From Idiomarina baltica OS145 (GTDB lineage Bacteria; Pseudomonadota; Gammaproteobacteria; Enterobacterales; Alteromonadaceae), in the NCBI RefSeq assembly GCF_000152885.1, contig NZ_CH672408.1, forward strand, positions 24,572 through 88,571: a DNA stretch of 64,000 bases. Direction: 5' to 3'. The notes under the pieces were generated by a model, which saw only the letters and a list, made by a program, of their open reading frames with translations, did not search any database and had not been told where the DNA came from. Positions 38,190-47,049 of the stretch are shown in pieces. Positions within the stretch are counted from its first letter, which is position 1. The number at the start of each line of letters is the position of its first letter. The position numbers were made by a program, and so were the translations under genes.

Positions 38190-38217
38190 TTGTTCGTCGA
38201 TCAAAAAGTGATACTAT
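38190..38217 (+). promoter_or_regulatory. candidate promoter of the TonB2 operon
   Basis: TTGTTC (38190-38195), a 16-base spacer and TACTAT (38212-38217). It would start transcription near 38224, over 300 bases before the first gene. Upstream, GATAATAGTTAAGTTATC at 38136-38153 is an imperfect inverted repeat that resembles a Fur site but is one base short; I give it little weight. Confidence 0.5.
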
Positions 38218-38223
38218 GCGAAA

Positions 38224-38537
38224 TAGGGTTCAGCTATGCAAAACTGCTCGGCAGTTGAGTTAGAACTGGACACTTGATTGACAGGAAGTTACCGCGAATA
38301 GCGGTTGGAAATGAATTCCGTTGGTAACATGGATTGATGTCGCACGGCTATCATAACGCAGTTAACGCTGTTTCAGCAGGTTGACAGCGTATGGTCATCG
38401 TGGGACTATTCCTGTGAATGTGCGCACTTTTTAAGGCGCGTACGCGGATAGAATTTAATCTTTTCGTCACTCAATAAAACTGGTGTTTCACGTTGTAAAA
38501 CGTTGGAGCGGAAGTTAATTCAAATTGGTTGGGAACT
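38224..38537 (+). promoter_or_regulatory. long structured 5' leader of the DUF3450-TonB2 operon
   Basis: About 314 bases between the candidate promoter and the first ATG, with no gene recognised. Several stem-loops are visible: AACTGC-TCG-GCAGTT (38242-38256); an outer stem GTTACC/GGTAAC (38288-38293 with 38323-38328) enclosing CCGC/GCGG and GGAA/TTCC, a three-way junction shape; and ACGCTGT/ACAGCGT (38365-38371 with 38384-38390). A 13-codon ORF, MQNCSAVELELDT at 38236-38277, has AGGG upstream. The region does not match a riboswitch class I know. Confidence 0.5.
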
Positions 38538-39326
38538 ATGACCAAAGTAATCAAGAGAACCAAACTCGCCGCAGCCTTAATGGGCGCAATGGCGGTTGCT
38601 GGCACCAGCGTTGCTGCTGCACAGCAAGTTGATGTAGCTAAGCTACAGAAAGAAGAGCAGCAAATCTTGAATGCGCAAGAGCAATCTCAAAAGAAGATTG
38701 ATTCTTTGTATGAGCAAAGCCAAGATTTGTTGATTGAGTATCGCTCTGTTGTTGCTGAATACGAGAACCTCAAGGTCTACAACGACCACGTGGCTCGTTT
38801 GGTTGCTGACCAGCAGTCCAACATCGATTCACTTCAGCGTCAGATCGACACCATCGAAGAAACCAAGCAAGGCGTGGTTCCATTGATGTATGAAATGATC
38901 GACGCGTTGGAAGAGTTCGTTAAACTCGACATTCCAATCCACAAAGAGAAGCGTCTAGAGCGTGTTGAACGTCTTCGCGATATCATGGGTAACGCGAACG
39001 TATCTACCTCTGAGCAATTCCGTCAAATCATTGAAGCGTACCAAGCGGAGATGGATTACGGTCAAATGCTTAACGCTTATCAGGGTAACCTGAACGTCGA
39101 CGGCGAAGAAGTTGCTGTAGACTTTTTCCACATGGGTCGCGTTGTATTCGCTGCACAGTCACTAGACTTGAAAAATGCGTGGTTATACAACAAAGACACC
39201 AATGAGTGGACTAAGTTGGAAGACGAGTTCTTGAATCCTCTTACCACAGCGATTCGTATGTCACGTAAGCAAACTGCTTACGATCTGGTGAAACTTCCAG
39301 TATTCGCAGCGGAGAGTGCAGAATGA
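38538..39326 (+). CDS. DUF3450 family periplasmic protein
   Basis: A 262-residue protein with a signal peptide (about 1-25, AVAGTSVAAA) followed by a long coiled coil rich in Q, E and K through about residue 110, then a more globular C-terminal half. It matches the DUF3450 family, always found with TtpC/ExbB2-type genes. Its role is unproven; partnership with the energy-transducing complex is inferred from the constant linkage. I use the ATG at 38538 rather than a TTG nine bases earlier; GGGA precedes it. It overlaps ttpC by 4 bases. Confidence 0.88.
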   Translation: MTKVIKRTKLAAALMGAMAVAGTSVAAAQQVDVAKLQKEEQQILNAQEQSQKKIDSLYEQSQDLLIEYRSVVAEYENLKVYNDHVARLVADQQSNIDSLQRQIDTIEETKQGVVPLMYEMIDALEEFVKLDIPIHKEKRLERVERLRDIMGNANVSTSEQFRQIIEAYQAEMDYGQMLNAYQGNLNVDGEEVAVDFFHMGRVVFAAQSLDLKNAWLYNKDTNEWTKLEDEFLNPLTTAIRMSRKQTAYDLVKLPVFAAESAE

Positions 39327-40693
39327 AAAAATTAGTTAGTTCGTTAATGATTGCAGCAGCAGTCAGCCTTTCTGCAGGTACGACGCTCGCTGCGCAAGCA
39401 CAAGACAATCAGCCAGAAGCAAAGAGCTTAGACGAATTGCTTCAATTGGTTGAAAAAAATCGTATTTCTTCTCGTCAAATCAGCGAAGAGCGTGAGCAAG
39501 AGTTCATGTCAGCGCGTGCCGATAAGCAGGCGTTGTTGAACAAAGCTAAGCAGCAGCTGAAAGACGAACAGGCACGCGGTAAACGTTTACAAAACCAATT
39601 CTCAGAAAACGAAATCACTTTGGCGAACAAAGAGCAAGAGCTCGAAAATGCTAAAGGTACGTTGGGTGAGATGTTCGGTGTTGTACGTGGTGCGGCAACT
39701 GAAACTATCGGTCGTATCGCGACTTCAATCGTAAGCGCTCAATACCCAGGTCGTGAAGATGTTCTTCAGAGCCTTTCTGAAGCTAAAGAGCTTCCTACTT
39801 TGTCTGAACTTGAAGACCTTTGGACTGCATTGTTAACCGAAATGGTTCAATCAGGTAAAGTTGTTCAGTTTGACGCGGAAGTATTCAGCTTAGCGGGTGG
39901 TTCTGAGCAGCGCACGGTAACTCGTGTGGGTGTTTTCAACCTGATTTCTGATGACCAATACCTGACGTATAACGACACGACTGAACAAATTCAGCCGTTG
40001 GGTCGTCAGCCAGATGGTTATGTAACAAGCCAAGCTGATACCTTCACTAGCACTGACAGTGGCTATGCAGGTGTTTACTTGGATCCATCAAAAGGCCAAA
40101 TCTTGGGTCTATTGACTCAGAAAGCGACGTTGATGGAACGCTATCACCAAGGTGGCACAGTAGGTTATGTAATCACCGTGGTATTAATCATCGGTTTGAT
40201 TATCTCTTTGTTCAAGCTTGTGACGCTTACAGTCGTAGGTGGCAAGATGCGTTCGCAGCTTAAAAACATCGAGAATCCTTCAGACAAAAACCCATTGGGT
40301 CGTGTATTGAAGGTTTACCATGAGAACAAAAATGCTGATGCTGAGAACCTTGAGTTAAAACTTGACGAAGCAATCATGCGTGAAACGCCGAAGATCGAAA
40401 GCGGCATCAACGTAGTGAAAATCTTCGCAGCTATCGCACCATTACTTGGTCTCTTGGGTACCGTTGTGGGTATGATTGGTACGTTCCAATCAATCACATT
40501 GTTCGGTACAGGTGACCCGAAAATCATGGCGGGTGATATCTCTATGGCGTTGGTAACAACAGCTATGGGTCTTATCGCAGCGATTCCATTGATTTTGGCT
40601 CACAGTATTGTGGCATCACGTAGTAAATCAATTATTCACTTGTTGGATGAGCAAGCTGCGGGCATCGTAGCCGCTCACTCGGAGAAGGAGTAA
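39323..40693 (+). CDS. ttpC: TtpC-like MotA/TolQ/ExbB proton channel protein
   Basis: 456 residues: signal peptide (about 1-24), a periplasmic coiled-coil and globular region to about residue 270, then a TolQ/ExbB-type channel domain with TM segments at about 275-300, 372-395 and 418-440. The motif LLGLLGTVVGMIGTF is the family signature. In Vibrio the equivalent TtpC is needed for TonB2 function; that is known for the family and inferred here. It sits between DUF3450 and exbB2 in a tight operon. Confidence 0.9.
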   Translation: MKKLVSSLMIAAAVSLSAGTTLAAQAQDNQPEAKSLDELLQLVEKNRISSRQISEEREQEFMSARADKQALLNKAKQQLKDEQARGKRLQNQFSENEITLANKEQELENAKGTLGEMFGVVRGAATETIGRIATSIVSAQYPGREDVLQSLSEAKELPTLSELEDLWTALLTEMVQSGKVVQFDAEVFSLAGGSEQRTVTRVGVFNLISDDQYLTYNDTTEQIQPLGRQPDGYVTSQADTFTSTDSGYAGVYLDPSKGQILGLLTQKATLMERYHQGGTVGYVITVVLIIGLIISLFKLVTLTVVGGKMRSQLKNIENPSDKNPLGRVLKVYHENKNADAENLELKLDEAIMRETPKIESGINVVKIFAAIAPLLGLLGTVVGMIGTFQSITLFGTGDPKIMAGDISMALVTTAMGLIAAIPLILAHSIVASRSKSIIHLLDEQAAGIVAAHSEKE

Positions 40694-40697
40694 GTTC

Positions 40698-41222
40698 ATG
40701 CTTTACCTGATGGAACTATGGGAATCTATCAGGGATTTTATTGCGACCGGTGGCGACGTATTGTACGTCGTCATGGGGGTACTCTTTCTAATGTGGGTAC
40801 TGATGATTGAGCGTTATTGGTACTTAACGAGTGCTTTCCCTAAATTGCGAAAAGATATCATCGCACGTTGGGATGCTCGTAAAGATACCACCTCATGGTA
40901 CGCACATAGAATCCGCGAAGCATGGATTTCCGAAGCGAACGATAAATTGAATGCACGTATTCTGTTGATTAAAACTTGTGTTGCACTTTGTCCTTTAGTG
41001 GGGCTGCTCGGTACAGTAACCGGTATGATTACCGTATTCGAGATCATGGCAGTGCAAGGTACCGGTAACCCTCGTCTAATGGCGTCGGGTATCTCGATGG
41101 CAACTATCCCTACTATGGCGGGTATGGTTGCAGCGTTATCCGGTATGTTCTTTGCGACCCGACTCGAGAGTCGTGTTCGTCGCGCTAAGCAGAACTTGGT
41201 CGACAGTCTGCCACATCACTAA
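40698..41222 (+). CDS. exbB2: ExbB2 biopolymer transport protein
   Basis: A 174-residue ExbB/TolQ family channel protein with three membrane segments. The first is at about residues 20-35, and the channel motif CPLVGLLGTVTGMITVFEIM is in the second half. It lacks the N-terminal periplasmic extension of ttpC. With ExbD2 it couples the proton gradient to TonB2. It lies four bases after ttpC and 12 before exbD2. Confidence 0.93.
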   Translation: MLYLMELWESIRDFIATGGDVLYVVMGVLFLMWVLMIERYWYLTSAFPKLRKDIIARWDARKDTTSWYAHRIREAWISEANDKLNARILLIKTCVALCPLVGLLGTVTGMITVFEIMAVQGTGNPRLMASGISMATIPTMAGMVAALSGMFFATRLESRVRRAKQNLVDSLPHH

Positions 41223-41234
41223 GAGAGTATTACT

Positions 41235-41636
41235 ATGGCAAGAAATCGTATTCGTGAAGAGGAAGATGCAGCGATTGACATGACGCCGATGCTGGACATC
41301 GTATTCATCATGTTGATCTTCTTCATCGTAACAACCTCTTTCGTTAAAGAGGCTGGTATTCAGGTGAATAAACCTGAAGCAAACCAGGCCAACAAGGAGC
41401 CTTCAGCTAACATCTTTATCGCGATTCGCGACACAGGTGAAGTCTGGATGGATAAGCGTCAAGTTGACGTAGAACGCGTGGCAGCAAACCTTGAGCGTAT
41501 GCTTGCTGAGCAACCTACTGACTTAGTGGTTATTCAGGCAGACAAGAAAGCTGAGCATGGTCGTGTTGTAGAAGTCATGGACCAGGTTAAGGAAGCGGGT
41601 ATCGATAAGATATCCATAGCAGCGGAGACTAACTAA
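41235..41636 (+). CDS. exbD2: ExbD2 biopolymer transport protein
   Basis: 133 residues. A short cytoplasmic N-terminus leads into a single membrane helix beginning DMTPMLDIVFIMLIFF, with the conserved proton-carrying aspartate in LDIV (residue 21), then a periplasmic domain. It works with ExbB2 to energise TonB2. The start has GAGAG upstream. One base separates it from tonB2. Confidence 0.95.
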   Translation: MARNRIREEEDAAIDMTPMLDIVFIMLIFFIVTTSFVKEAGIQVNKPEANQANKEPSANIFIAIRDTGEVWMDKRQVDVERVAANLERMLAEQPTDLVVIQADKKAEHGRVVEVMDQVKEAGIDKISIAAETN

Positions 41637-41637
41637 T

Positions 41638-42252
41638 ATGGTGCGCTTTTTAGTATCTTTAATACTAGGTGCGGCCGTTACGTTTGCTCTGTTTGCTTTT
41701 ATGGCTTACTTAATCGGTGGGGGGGCTAAGAGTAATGAAGCTCCGCCTCCCACTCCGGTCATTGACATCGTAACGTCGCCGCCAGAGTCCGACGTTCAAG
41801 AGCGCCGGAGAACACCTCCGCCGCCACCACCGCCGCCTCAGGCTCCGCCTGAGACACCGCAGTCTGAACCAGATACTTCAGATTCGGGTGGTATGAACAT
41901 GAGTATGGGCTTCGACGTCGATGTGGGTGGCGCTGACACTGGTTTGTCAGGCCCCGGCAACTTGTTGAACCAAGATGGTGATGCTACGCCAATCGTTCGA
42001 ATTGAACCTCGTTATCCACCTTCTGCGGCGCGTAATGGCACCGAAGGTTGGGTACAGTTGAGATTCACTATCGACGAACAAGGTGGTGTTACCGACGTTG
42101 AAGTAATTGACTCAGAACCTCGTCGAGTGTTCGACCGAGAGGCACGCCGCGCGTTATTGCGTTGGAAGTACAAGCCTAAGGTCGTAGACGGTAAGCCTGT
42201 TCGTCAAGAAGGTATGACTGTTCAGCTCGACTTCAACATGGATGGGCAATAA
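41638..42252 (+). CDS. tonB2: TonB2 energy transducer
   Basis: 204 residues: a short cytoplasmic tail, one membrane helix at about residues 5-27, a proline-rich stretch (TPPPPPPPPQAPPETP at about 60-76) and a C-terminal TonB domain with YPPSAARNGTEGWVQL and RRALLRWKYKP. TonB2 spans the periplasm and drives outer-membrane receptors for iron complexes or cobalamin. The proline region is short compared with TonB1, usual for TonB2 types. It is followed after three bases by the TPR gene. Confidence 0.94.
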   Translation: MVRFLVSLILGAAVTFALFAFMAYLIGGGAKSNEAPPPTPVIDIVTSPPESDVQERRRTPPPPPPPPQAPPETPQSEPDTSDSGGMNMSMGFDVDVGGADTGLSGPGNLLNQDGDATPIVRIEPRYPPSAARNGTEGWVQLRFTIDEQGGVTDVEVIDSEPRRVFDREARRALLRWKYKPKVVDGKPVRQEGMTVQLDFNMDGQ

Positions 42253-42255
42253 GAA

Positions 42256-43548
42256 ATGAAAACTGTAATGAAGACATTTGTTACTGCCCTTGCTTTTGGC
42301 TTGGTTGTGGCTACCGCTCCGGTAGCCGCTCAAGACCTCGGTCTTGATTTGCCAAGTAAAGAAACCGTTGAAGCGCAGAAGAAAGCTCGTAAAAACCAAG
42401 TCGCCTCACAGCGCGTTGGTCGGGCGATCATGGATGCGTTCGAGTTGTACGAGCAAGAGCAGTTACAAGCAGCTATCACTATGCTTGAGGAAGAATTGCC
42501 AGATACAGAGGGTTACGATCGAGCTTATCTAAGTCGTTTCTTAGGTACTCTCTATGCGCAAGCAGAGCGTACCGATGAAGCATTGCCAATGTTGAAAAAC
42601 GCGGCTGACGAAGATGTACTCGGATGGAGTGACCAAGCGGCTGTTTTGAAGTTAGTGGGACAACTGAGTCTGCAAGAGGAAAAATTCGAGCAGTCAGTGA
42701 CTTACTTACAGAAATGGTTCGAATTCACTGGTGAGATGGATCCTCAGTCCTTGTTCTATGTTGCTAATGCTTATTATCAACAAAAGGAATTCGCTAAGAT
42801 CGTACCTTATGCAGAAGCGGCACTGAAGTATGCGGATGAGCCGAAGAAAGACTATTATACGCTACTGATGGCCTCTTACTTTGAACGTAAGATGTACGAC
42901 AAAGCTATTTCGACGGTCGAGGAAGGCTTAAATGTGTTGCCTGAGACGATCTCGTGGTGGCCGCAACTTGCACAAATGTATATGCTCAAGGAAAACCTTG
43001 CAAAAGCATTGCAGACAATGGAAATTGCGTATTTAGCGGGTTATCTGAAAGAGGAAAACCAATTTAAGTTATTGGTTCAACTCTATGATAACGAGGGCGT
43101 CCCTTATAAAGCTGCGACGACGATGATAAAACACATCCAGTCAGGCGATATTGAGGGTACAGCTAAGAACTACTCTACCGCAGCGAATAGCTTTCACCGC
43201 GCTAAAGAGCTTGCACAAGCAGCAAAATGGTACGGTAAAGCCGCTGAGTTGGCAGATGACGGTGATAACAAAGGCGAGTATTTGCGTAAGCAGGGTAACC
43301 TGCTAGTGCAAAACGAGCAGTATGTAGCTGCGACGACTCCGCTCAAAAATGCATTAGATTATGCACAGGGTGATGATAAAGGTCGTATCTACATGTCACT
43401 AGCAGAAGCATTCTTCTATGGTGGCGATTATCGTCAGGCACTGACTTATGTGAACGAAGCGGCTAAGTTTAGCAATCAGCGTCGTAGTGCGCGCAGTTGG
43501 AAAGGTTATATCCAATCCACAGCGAAACGCAAAGGCGTCGATTTATAA
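42256..43548 (+). CDS. TPR protein of the TonB2 system
   Basis: 430 residues with a signal peptide (about 1-24, VATAPVAAQ) and roughly ten TPR-like helical pairs spanning the rest, for example AYLSRFLGTLYAQAERTDEA and AKWYGKAAELADDGDNKGEY. It is regularly the last gene of DUF3450-ttpC-exbB2-exbD2-tonB2 clusters and is probably a periplasmic scaffold; the exact role is unknown. A strong terminator follows 16 bases after its stop, closing a six-gene operon. Confidence 0.9.
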   Translation: MKTVMKTFVTALAFGLVVATAPVAAQDLGLDLPSKETVEAQKKARKNQVASQRVGRAIMDAFELYEQEQLQAAITMLEEELPDTEGYDRAYLSRFLGTLYAQAERTDEALPMLKNAADEDVLGWSDQAAVLKLVGQLSLQEEKFEQSVTYLQKWFEFTGEMDPQSLFYVANAYYQQKEFAKIVPYAEAALKYADEPKKDYYTLLMASYFERKMYDKAISTVEEGLNVLPETISWWPQLAQMYMLKENLAKALQTMEIAYLAGYLKEENQFKLLVQLYDNEGVPYKAATTMIKHIQSGDIEGTAKNYSTAANSFHRAKELAQAAKWYGKAAELADDGDNKGEYLRKQGNLLVQNEQYVAATTPLKNALDYAQGDDKGRIYMSLAEAFFYGGDYRQALTYVNEAAKFSNQRRSARSWKGYIQSTAKRKGVDL

Positions 43549-43563
43549 AGCTTAAGTTGATAG

Positions 43564-43590
43564 AAACCCCGCATTCGCGGGGTTTTTTTT
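43564..43590 (+). terminator. terminator of the TonB2 operon
   Basis: AAACCCCGC-ATTC-GCGGGGTTT is a perfect 9-bp stem with a four-base loop, followed by a run of T to 43590. Confidence 0.95.
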
Positions 43591-43673
43591 GCCTATATTC
43601 ACCTATGTCAGCCACTTTTATAACGATTAGATTTAGAGTATGATCAGCGCCGACTTTATTCGGAGGAATTTTC

Positions 43674-43796
43674 ATGGGTAGTAACAATTATAAAGATCCT
43701 TCAAGCGGTAAATTTTTGTTGATTGCCGTCTTACTTTTCGTTTTCGCAGGATGTCTCCCACTAGTTTTGCGCTTTTTTCAATTGATCGGTGCGTAA
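43674..43796 (+). CDS. small single-pass membrane protein, 40 residues
   Basis: A small ORF with a very good ribosome site (GGAGGA, six bases before the ATG). The product begins MGSNNYKDPSSGK and continues with one hydrophobic segment from about residue 14 to 36, ending FFQLIGA. I do not recognise a family. A TATGAT box lies at 43639-43644. It sits 36 bases before a response regulator gene and may share its transcript. The strong ribosome site and clean hydrophobic pattern argue that it is real. Confidence 0.6.
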   Translation: MGSNNYKDPSSGKFLLIAVLLFVFAGCLPLVLRFFQLIGA

Positions 43797-43831
43797 AGAC
43801 TACGTGCGTTCCTGAAAAGGACCTTAATGTT

Positions 43832-44209
43832 ATGACGATTTCTACGCTCGTGGTCGACGATAACGCCAATACACGAGCTGATATTGGAAGCAGTTTGTCT
43901 AGCTTGGATATCAACCTGGTGTTTGCGAACGATGGTTTAGACGGATTAAAACAAGCCAAAGAGGGCTGTTTTGACCTCTTGATCATTGATCATAAAATGC
44001 CATTAATGGACGGCCTCACGTTACTTAAAAACTTACGTCAGCTTGGCCAATACCACCATACGCCGATTTTGTTTGTTACCACGCAAGACGTGACAGAGGT
44101 AGAGCCTTTAGCGCTTAAACATGGTGCTACGCGCTGTTTGAGTAAACCGTTACAGGCACAGTTTTTGTGTGATGTGGTGAGCTATTACACAAAACGTTCG
44201 GTTGCTTAA
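43832..44209 (+). CDS. CheY-like single-domain response regulator
   Basis: A 125-residue receiver domain with no output domain. The acidic pair is in VVDDN, the phosphorylated aspartate is in LLIIDHKMPLMDG, and the conserved lysine is in LSKPL. It could act like CheY or pass phosphate within a relay; no kinase is nearby. I start at the ATG at 43832, giving MTISTLVVDD, with AAGGA upstream; the frame is open further back but without a good start. It is 8 bases before apt. Confidence 0.9.
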   Translation: MTISTLVVDDNANTRADIGSSLSSLDINLVFANDGLDGLKQAKEGCFDLLIIDHKMPLMDGLTLLKNLRQLGQYHHTPILFVTTQDVTEVEPLALKHGATRCLSKPLQAQFLCDVVSYYTKRSVA

Positions 44210-44217
44210 GGATAACT

Positions 44218-44748
44218 ATGGATTTGATCAAGTCTATCCGGGATAGTATTCGAGCAATCCCAGATTACCCTAAGCCAGGAATTACCTTTAGGGACATTTC
44301 ACCGTTGTTGCAGTCTAAAGATGCGTTCAAATCGACCATCGAGGCTTTTGCACAACGCTATCAAGAGCTAGGTATTGACCAAATTGCGGCGGTAGAAGCG
44401 CGAGGCTTTATTTTTGGTGCAGCACTTGCGCAACGGCTCGGTTGTGGGCTGACTTTGTTGCGTAAGCCAGGAAAGTTACCTGGGCCTGTGGTCAAAGAGA
44501 CCTATGCGTTGGAGTATGGCGAGGATGCACTCGAGATACAAGAATGTGCATTTAAAGAGCCCCAACGAGTTCTTTTGATGGATGACTTACTCGCTACTGG
44601 CGGGACAGTCGCGGCCGCGGCAAAGCTTTTATCTCGGACTCAAGCGGAATTGTTAGAGGCTGCATTCGTCATAACATTAGATGATCTTCCAGGCGAACAA
44701 AAATTGCAGGATCTTGGCATATCGTGCTATACCTTGTGTCGATTCTAA
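44218..44748 (+). CDS. apt: adenine phosphoribosyltransferase
   Basis: 176 residues (E. coli 183). The PRPP-binding motif is VLLMDDLLATGGT, and the adenine-specific VEARGFIFGAALA is upstream. It salvages adenine to AMP. The order apt-dnaX-ybaB-recR-htpG-adk matches E. coli. It lies between the response regulator and dnaX. Confidence 0.97.
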   Translation: MDLIKSIRDSIRAIPDYPKPGITFRDISPLLQSKDAFKSTIEAFAQRYQELGIDQIAAVEARGFIFGAALAQRLGCGLTLLRKPGKLPGPVVKETYALEYGEDALEIQECAFKEPQRVLLMDDLLATGGTVAAAAKLLSRTQAELLEAAFVITLDDLPGEQKLQDLGISCYTLCRF

Positions 44749-44766
44749 TTAATTAAGAGGCGGTTA

Positions 44767-46689
44767 ATGGCTTATCAAGTGCTTGCTCGTAAATGGCGCC
44801 CGATGCAGTTTGATCAAGTAGTGGGTCAACAGCACGTGCTCGAGCCCTTATTCCATGCACTTGAACAGCAACGACTGCATCACGCCTATCTGTTCACCGG
44901 CACACGTGGTGTGGGTAAAACCACCATCGCGCGTATTTTAGCGAAGGCCCTGAATTGTGAACGTGGGGTGAGTGCTCGACCGTGTGGAGAATGCCCAAGT
45001 TGTGAAGAGATAGAGCAAGGTCGGTTTGTTGATCTTATCGAGGTCGATGCAGCTTCGCGTACTAAAGTTGAAGATACGCGAGAGTTGCTTGATAACGTAC
45101 AATACCGTCCAACGCGTGGAAGGTATAAGGTCTATTTAATAGACGAAGTACATATGCTTTCTCGCCATAGTTTTAATGCACTCCTAAAAACCTTAGAAGA
45201 GCCTCCTGAGCACGTTAAGTTCCTTTTAGCTACGACGGACCCGCAAAAACTACCAGTGACGGTGGTGTCACGCTGTTTGCAATTTAATTTACGTGCGCTC
45301 GATCGTGAGCAAATTGTAGGGCAACTTGAATATGTTCTAGAAAATGAAAACGTACCTCATGATGCCCAAGCCTTAACCTTATTGGCGCAATCAGCCAAAG
45401 GTAGTATGCGTGACGCATTAAGCCTCACTGATCAAGCGATAGCGCAAGGGCAGGGTAAAGTTCAAGTTGAATCTGTGCAGCGTATGCTTGGACACCTCGC
45501 TGATGCGCATGTACATCCCCTTTTGGATGCGCTCGCGAGCGGTGATAGCGGTTCAGTGTTCGAAAAATTTGATGAATTAAAAAGTTTGGTACCTGATCCG
45601 TTAATGATTCTTAACGAATTACAGCGTGTTATACACCGGATCGCGTTAATACAGCAAATTCCTGCCATGATGGGCGCTGAGGACAAAACCAACACGACTG
45701 AAGCATTACTGCGAAAGTTACCCGCAGAAGTACTGCAGTTATATTATCGGATCGTAATAGAGGGCAAAAAAGAGGCGCCTTATGCGGTGGACCCGCAGAG
45801 CGCTGTCGAAATGACATTGTTGCGACTGCTATCTTTTACGTTCGAGAATCCCGAATCAGGCGAGGAGGCTTTAACACGTCCGCCTGAATCGAATTTAGAC
45901 ACAATAACGCAGTCGGAGCAGGCTGAAGAAGCAGCTCACGCAGGTCAGCACAGTGGCGATACTTCGATACAGAGCGAAGCTGATGATACGTCCGCACTGG
46001 AGGCTCAGCAGCGCGATATTGAAGCGCAAGCCGCTCAACATAGAATGTCGAGACCAGCAGAGGGTGTTGCTGAAGATAACTCGGTTGCGCCTGATGAAGG
46101 ACTAGCATCACTGTTGAACATGCGACAGGACTTGTCTGGTCATCAAGAGCCGGAAAAAAAAAATTCTGAAATAGATATTGAAACGCCGTCCGAACAGCCT
46201 CATTTACCAAGTAGACAGCCCGATAAACAGCATGCTGAGCCTGTGCAAACGACTCCAGTTAGTCTGAGTCACATACAACAGCGGTTTGATTCGTCGACAC
46301 GACGCGCAGCCGATGTAGACAGCTGGGCTGCGCTGGTCGATGCGACAGCGGTACAAGGCTTGACTCGACAACTCTTGCTAAATTCGGTGTTGGAAAAAGT
46401 AGGTCATCAGCAGTGGTGTATTTGGGTGACTGAAGAACAGCAAAGTTTATTAAGTGAAAAAACGGTAGCCCTTGCCAGAGAGGCCTTATGCGAAGTGTTG
46501 TCGGCACAAGGGGAGTATCGCTTTTTGGTTGGCTCTCAACAAATGAGCACTCCGTTGCTGATTCAGCAGGCGATTGATCATTACCGGTTGGAGCAGGCGA
46601 AGTTATGGTTGCAGAATGACTCGGGATTTAATGAGTTATTGAATTCATTTGACGCGGTGACTGACGAAACGTCTATCAGCGCACGATAA
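44767..46689 (+). CDS. dnaX: DNA polymerase III subunit tau/gamma
   Basis: 640 residues (E. coli tau 643). AAA+ clamp-loader motor with Walker A GTRGVGKTT at about residue 45, a zinc module with CGECPSC, DEVHMLS and the SRC box (VVSRCLQF). The C-terminal third carries tau-specific domains that bind DnaB and the polymerase core. A run of ten A at 46154-46163 falls between the clamp-loader and tau parts. Both other frames stop within a few codons after it, so slippage there would make a gamma-like product of about 467 residues. ybaB follows. Confidence 0.97.
   Translation: MAYQVLARKWRPMQFDQVVGQQHVLEPLFHALEQQRLHHAYLFTGTRGVGKTTIARILAKALNCERGVSARPCGECPSCEEIEQGRFVDLIEVDAASRTKVEDTRELLDNVQYRPTRGRYKVYLIDEVHMLSRHSFNALLKTLEEPPEHVKFLLATTDPQKLPVTVVSRCLQFNLRALDREQIVGQLEYVLENENVPHDAQALTLLAQSAKGSMRDALSLTDQAIAQGQGKVQVESVQRMLGHLADAHVHPLLDALASGDSGSVFEKFDELKSLVPDPLMILNELQRVIHRIALIQQIPAMMGAEDKTNTTEALLRKLPAEVLQLYYRIVIEGKKEAPYAVDPQSAVEMTLLRLLSFTFENPESGEEALTRPPESNLDTITQSEQAEEAAHAGQHSGDTSIQSEADDTSALEAQQRDIEAQAAQHRMSRPAEGVAEDNSVAPDEGLASLLNMRQDLSGHQEPEKKNSEIDIETPSEQPHLPSRQPDKQHAEPVQTTPVSLSHIQQRFDSSTRRAADVDSWAALVDATAVQGLTRQLLLNSVLEKVGHQQWCIWVTEEQQSLLSEKTVALAREALCEVLSAQGEYRFLVGSQQMSTPLLIQQAIDHYRLEQAKLWLQNDSGFNELLNSFDAVTDETSISAR
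46154..46163 (+). other. A10 slippage site in dnaX, candidate gamma switch
   Basis: Ten consecutive A in the frame GAA AAA AAA AAT. In the -1 frame the next codons are AAA TTC TGA; in the +1 frame ATT CTG AAA TAG. Both end within four codons, giving a product of about 467 residues instead of 640. E. coli uses A AAA AAG frameshifting and Thermus uses a long A run with transcript slippage at the equivalent place in dnaX. Confidence 0.5.
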
Positions 46690-46713
46690 AATTTAGCAAT
46701 AGAGGATTTGACC

Positions 46714-47040
46714 ATGTTTAAAGGTGGTATGGGAAATATGATGAAACAGGCGCAGCAAATGCAAGAGCGCATGCAGCAAGCCCAGCAAGAGATCGCTGAA
46801 ATGGAAGTGACCGGCGAGTCCGGTGCAGGTCTTGTTAAAGTAACCATGTTAGGCAACCACAACATCAAGCGCGTTGAAATTGATGAAAGCCTGATGGACG
46901 ATGATAAAGAGATGCTTGAGGATCTGATTGCAGCGGCAACTAATGATGCAGTCCGTCGCGTAGAGGAGACGAGCAAAGAACGCATGTCGGAAATCACTGG
47001 TGGTATGGGTCTACCGCCTGGTTTTAAGATGCCGTTCTAG
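46714..47040 (+). CDS. ybaB: YbaB/EbfC nucleoid-associated protein
   Basis: 108 residues (E. coli 109). The N-terminus [17 protein letters not shown], the middle [12 protein letters not shown] and the end [10 protein letters not shown] match YbaB almost directly. It is a small dimeric DNA-binding protein. I start at the ATG at 46714 with AGAGGA upstream; a TTG six bases earlier exists. It lies between dnaX and recR, as in E. coli. Confidence 0.97.
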   Translation: MFKGGMGNMMKQAQQMQERMQQAQQEIAEMEVTGESGAGLVKVTMLGNHNIKRVEIDESLMDDDKEMLEDLIAAATNDAVRRVEETSKERMSEITGGMGLPPGFKMPF

Positions 47041-47049
47041 GTTCATTCT

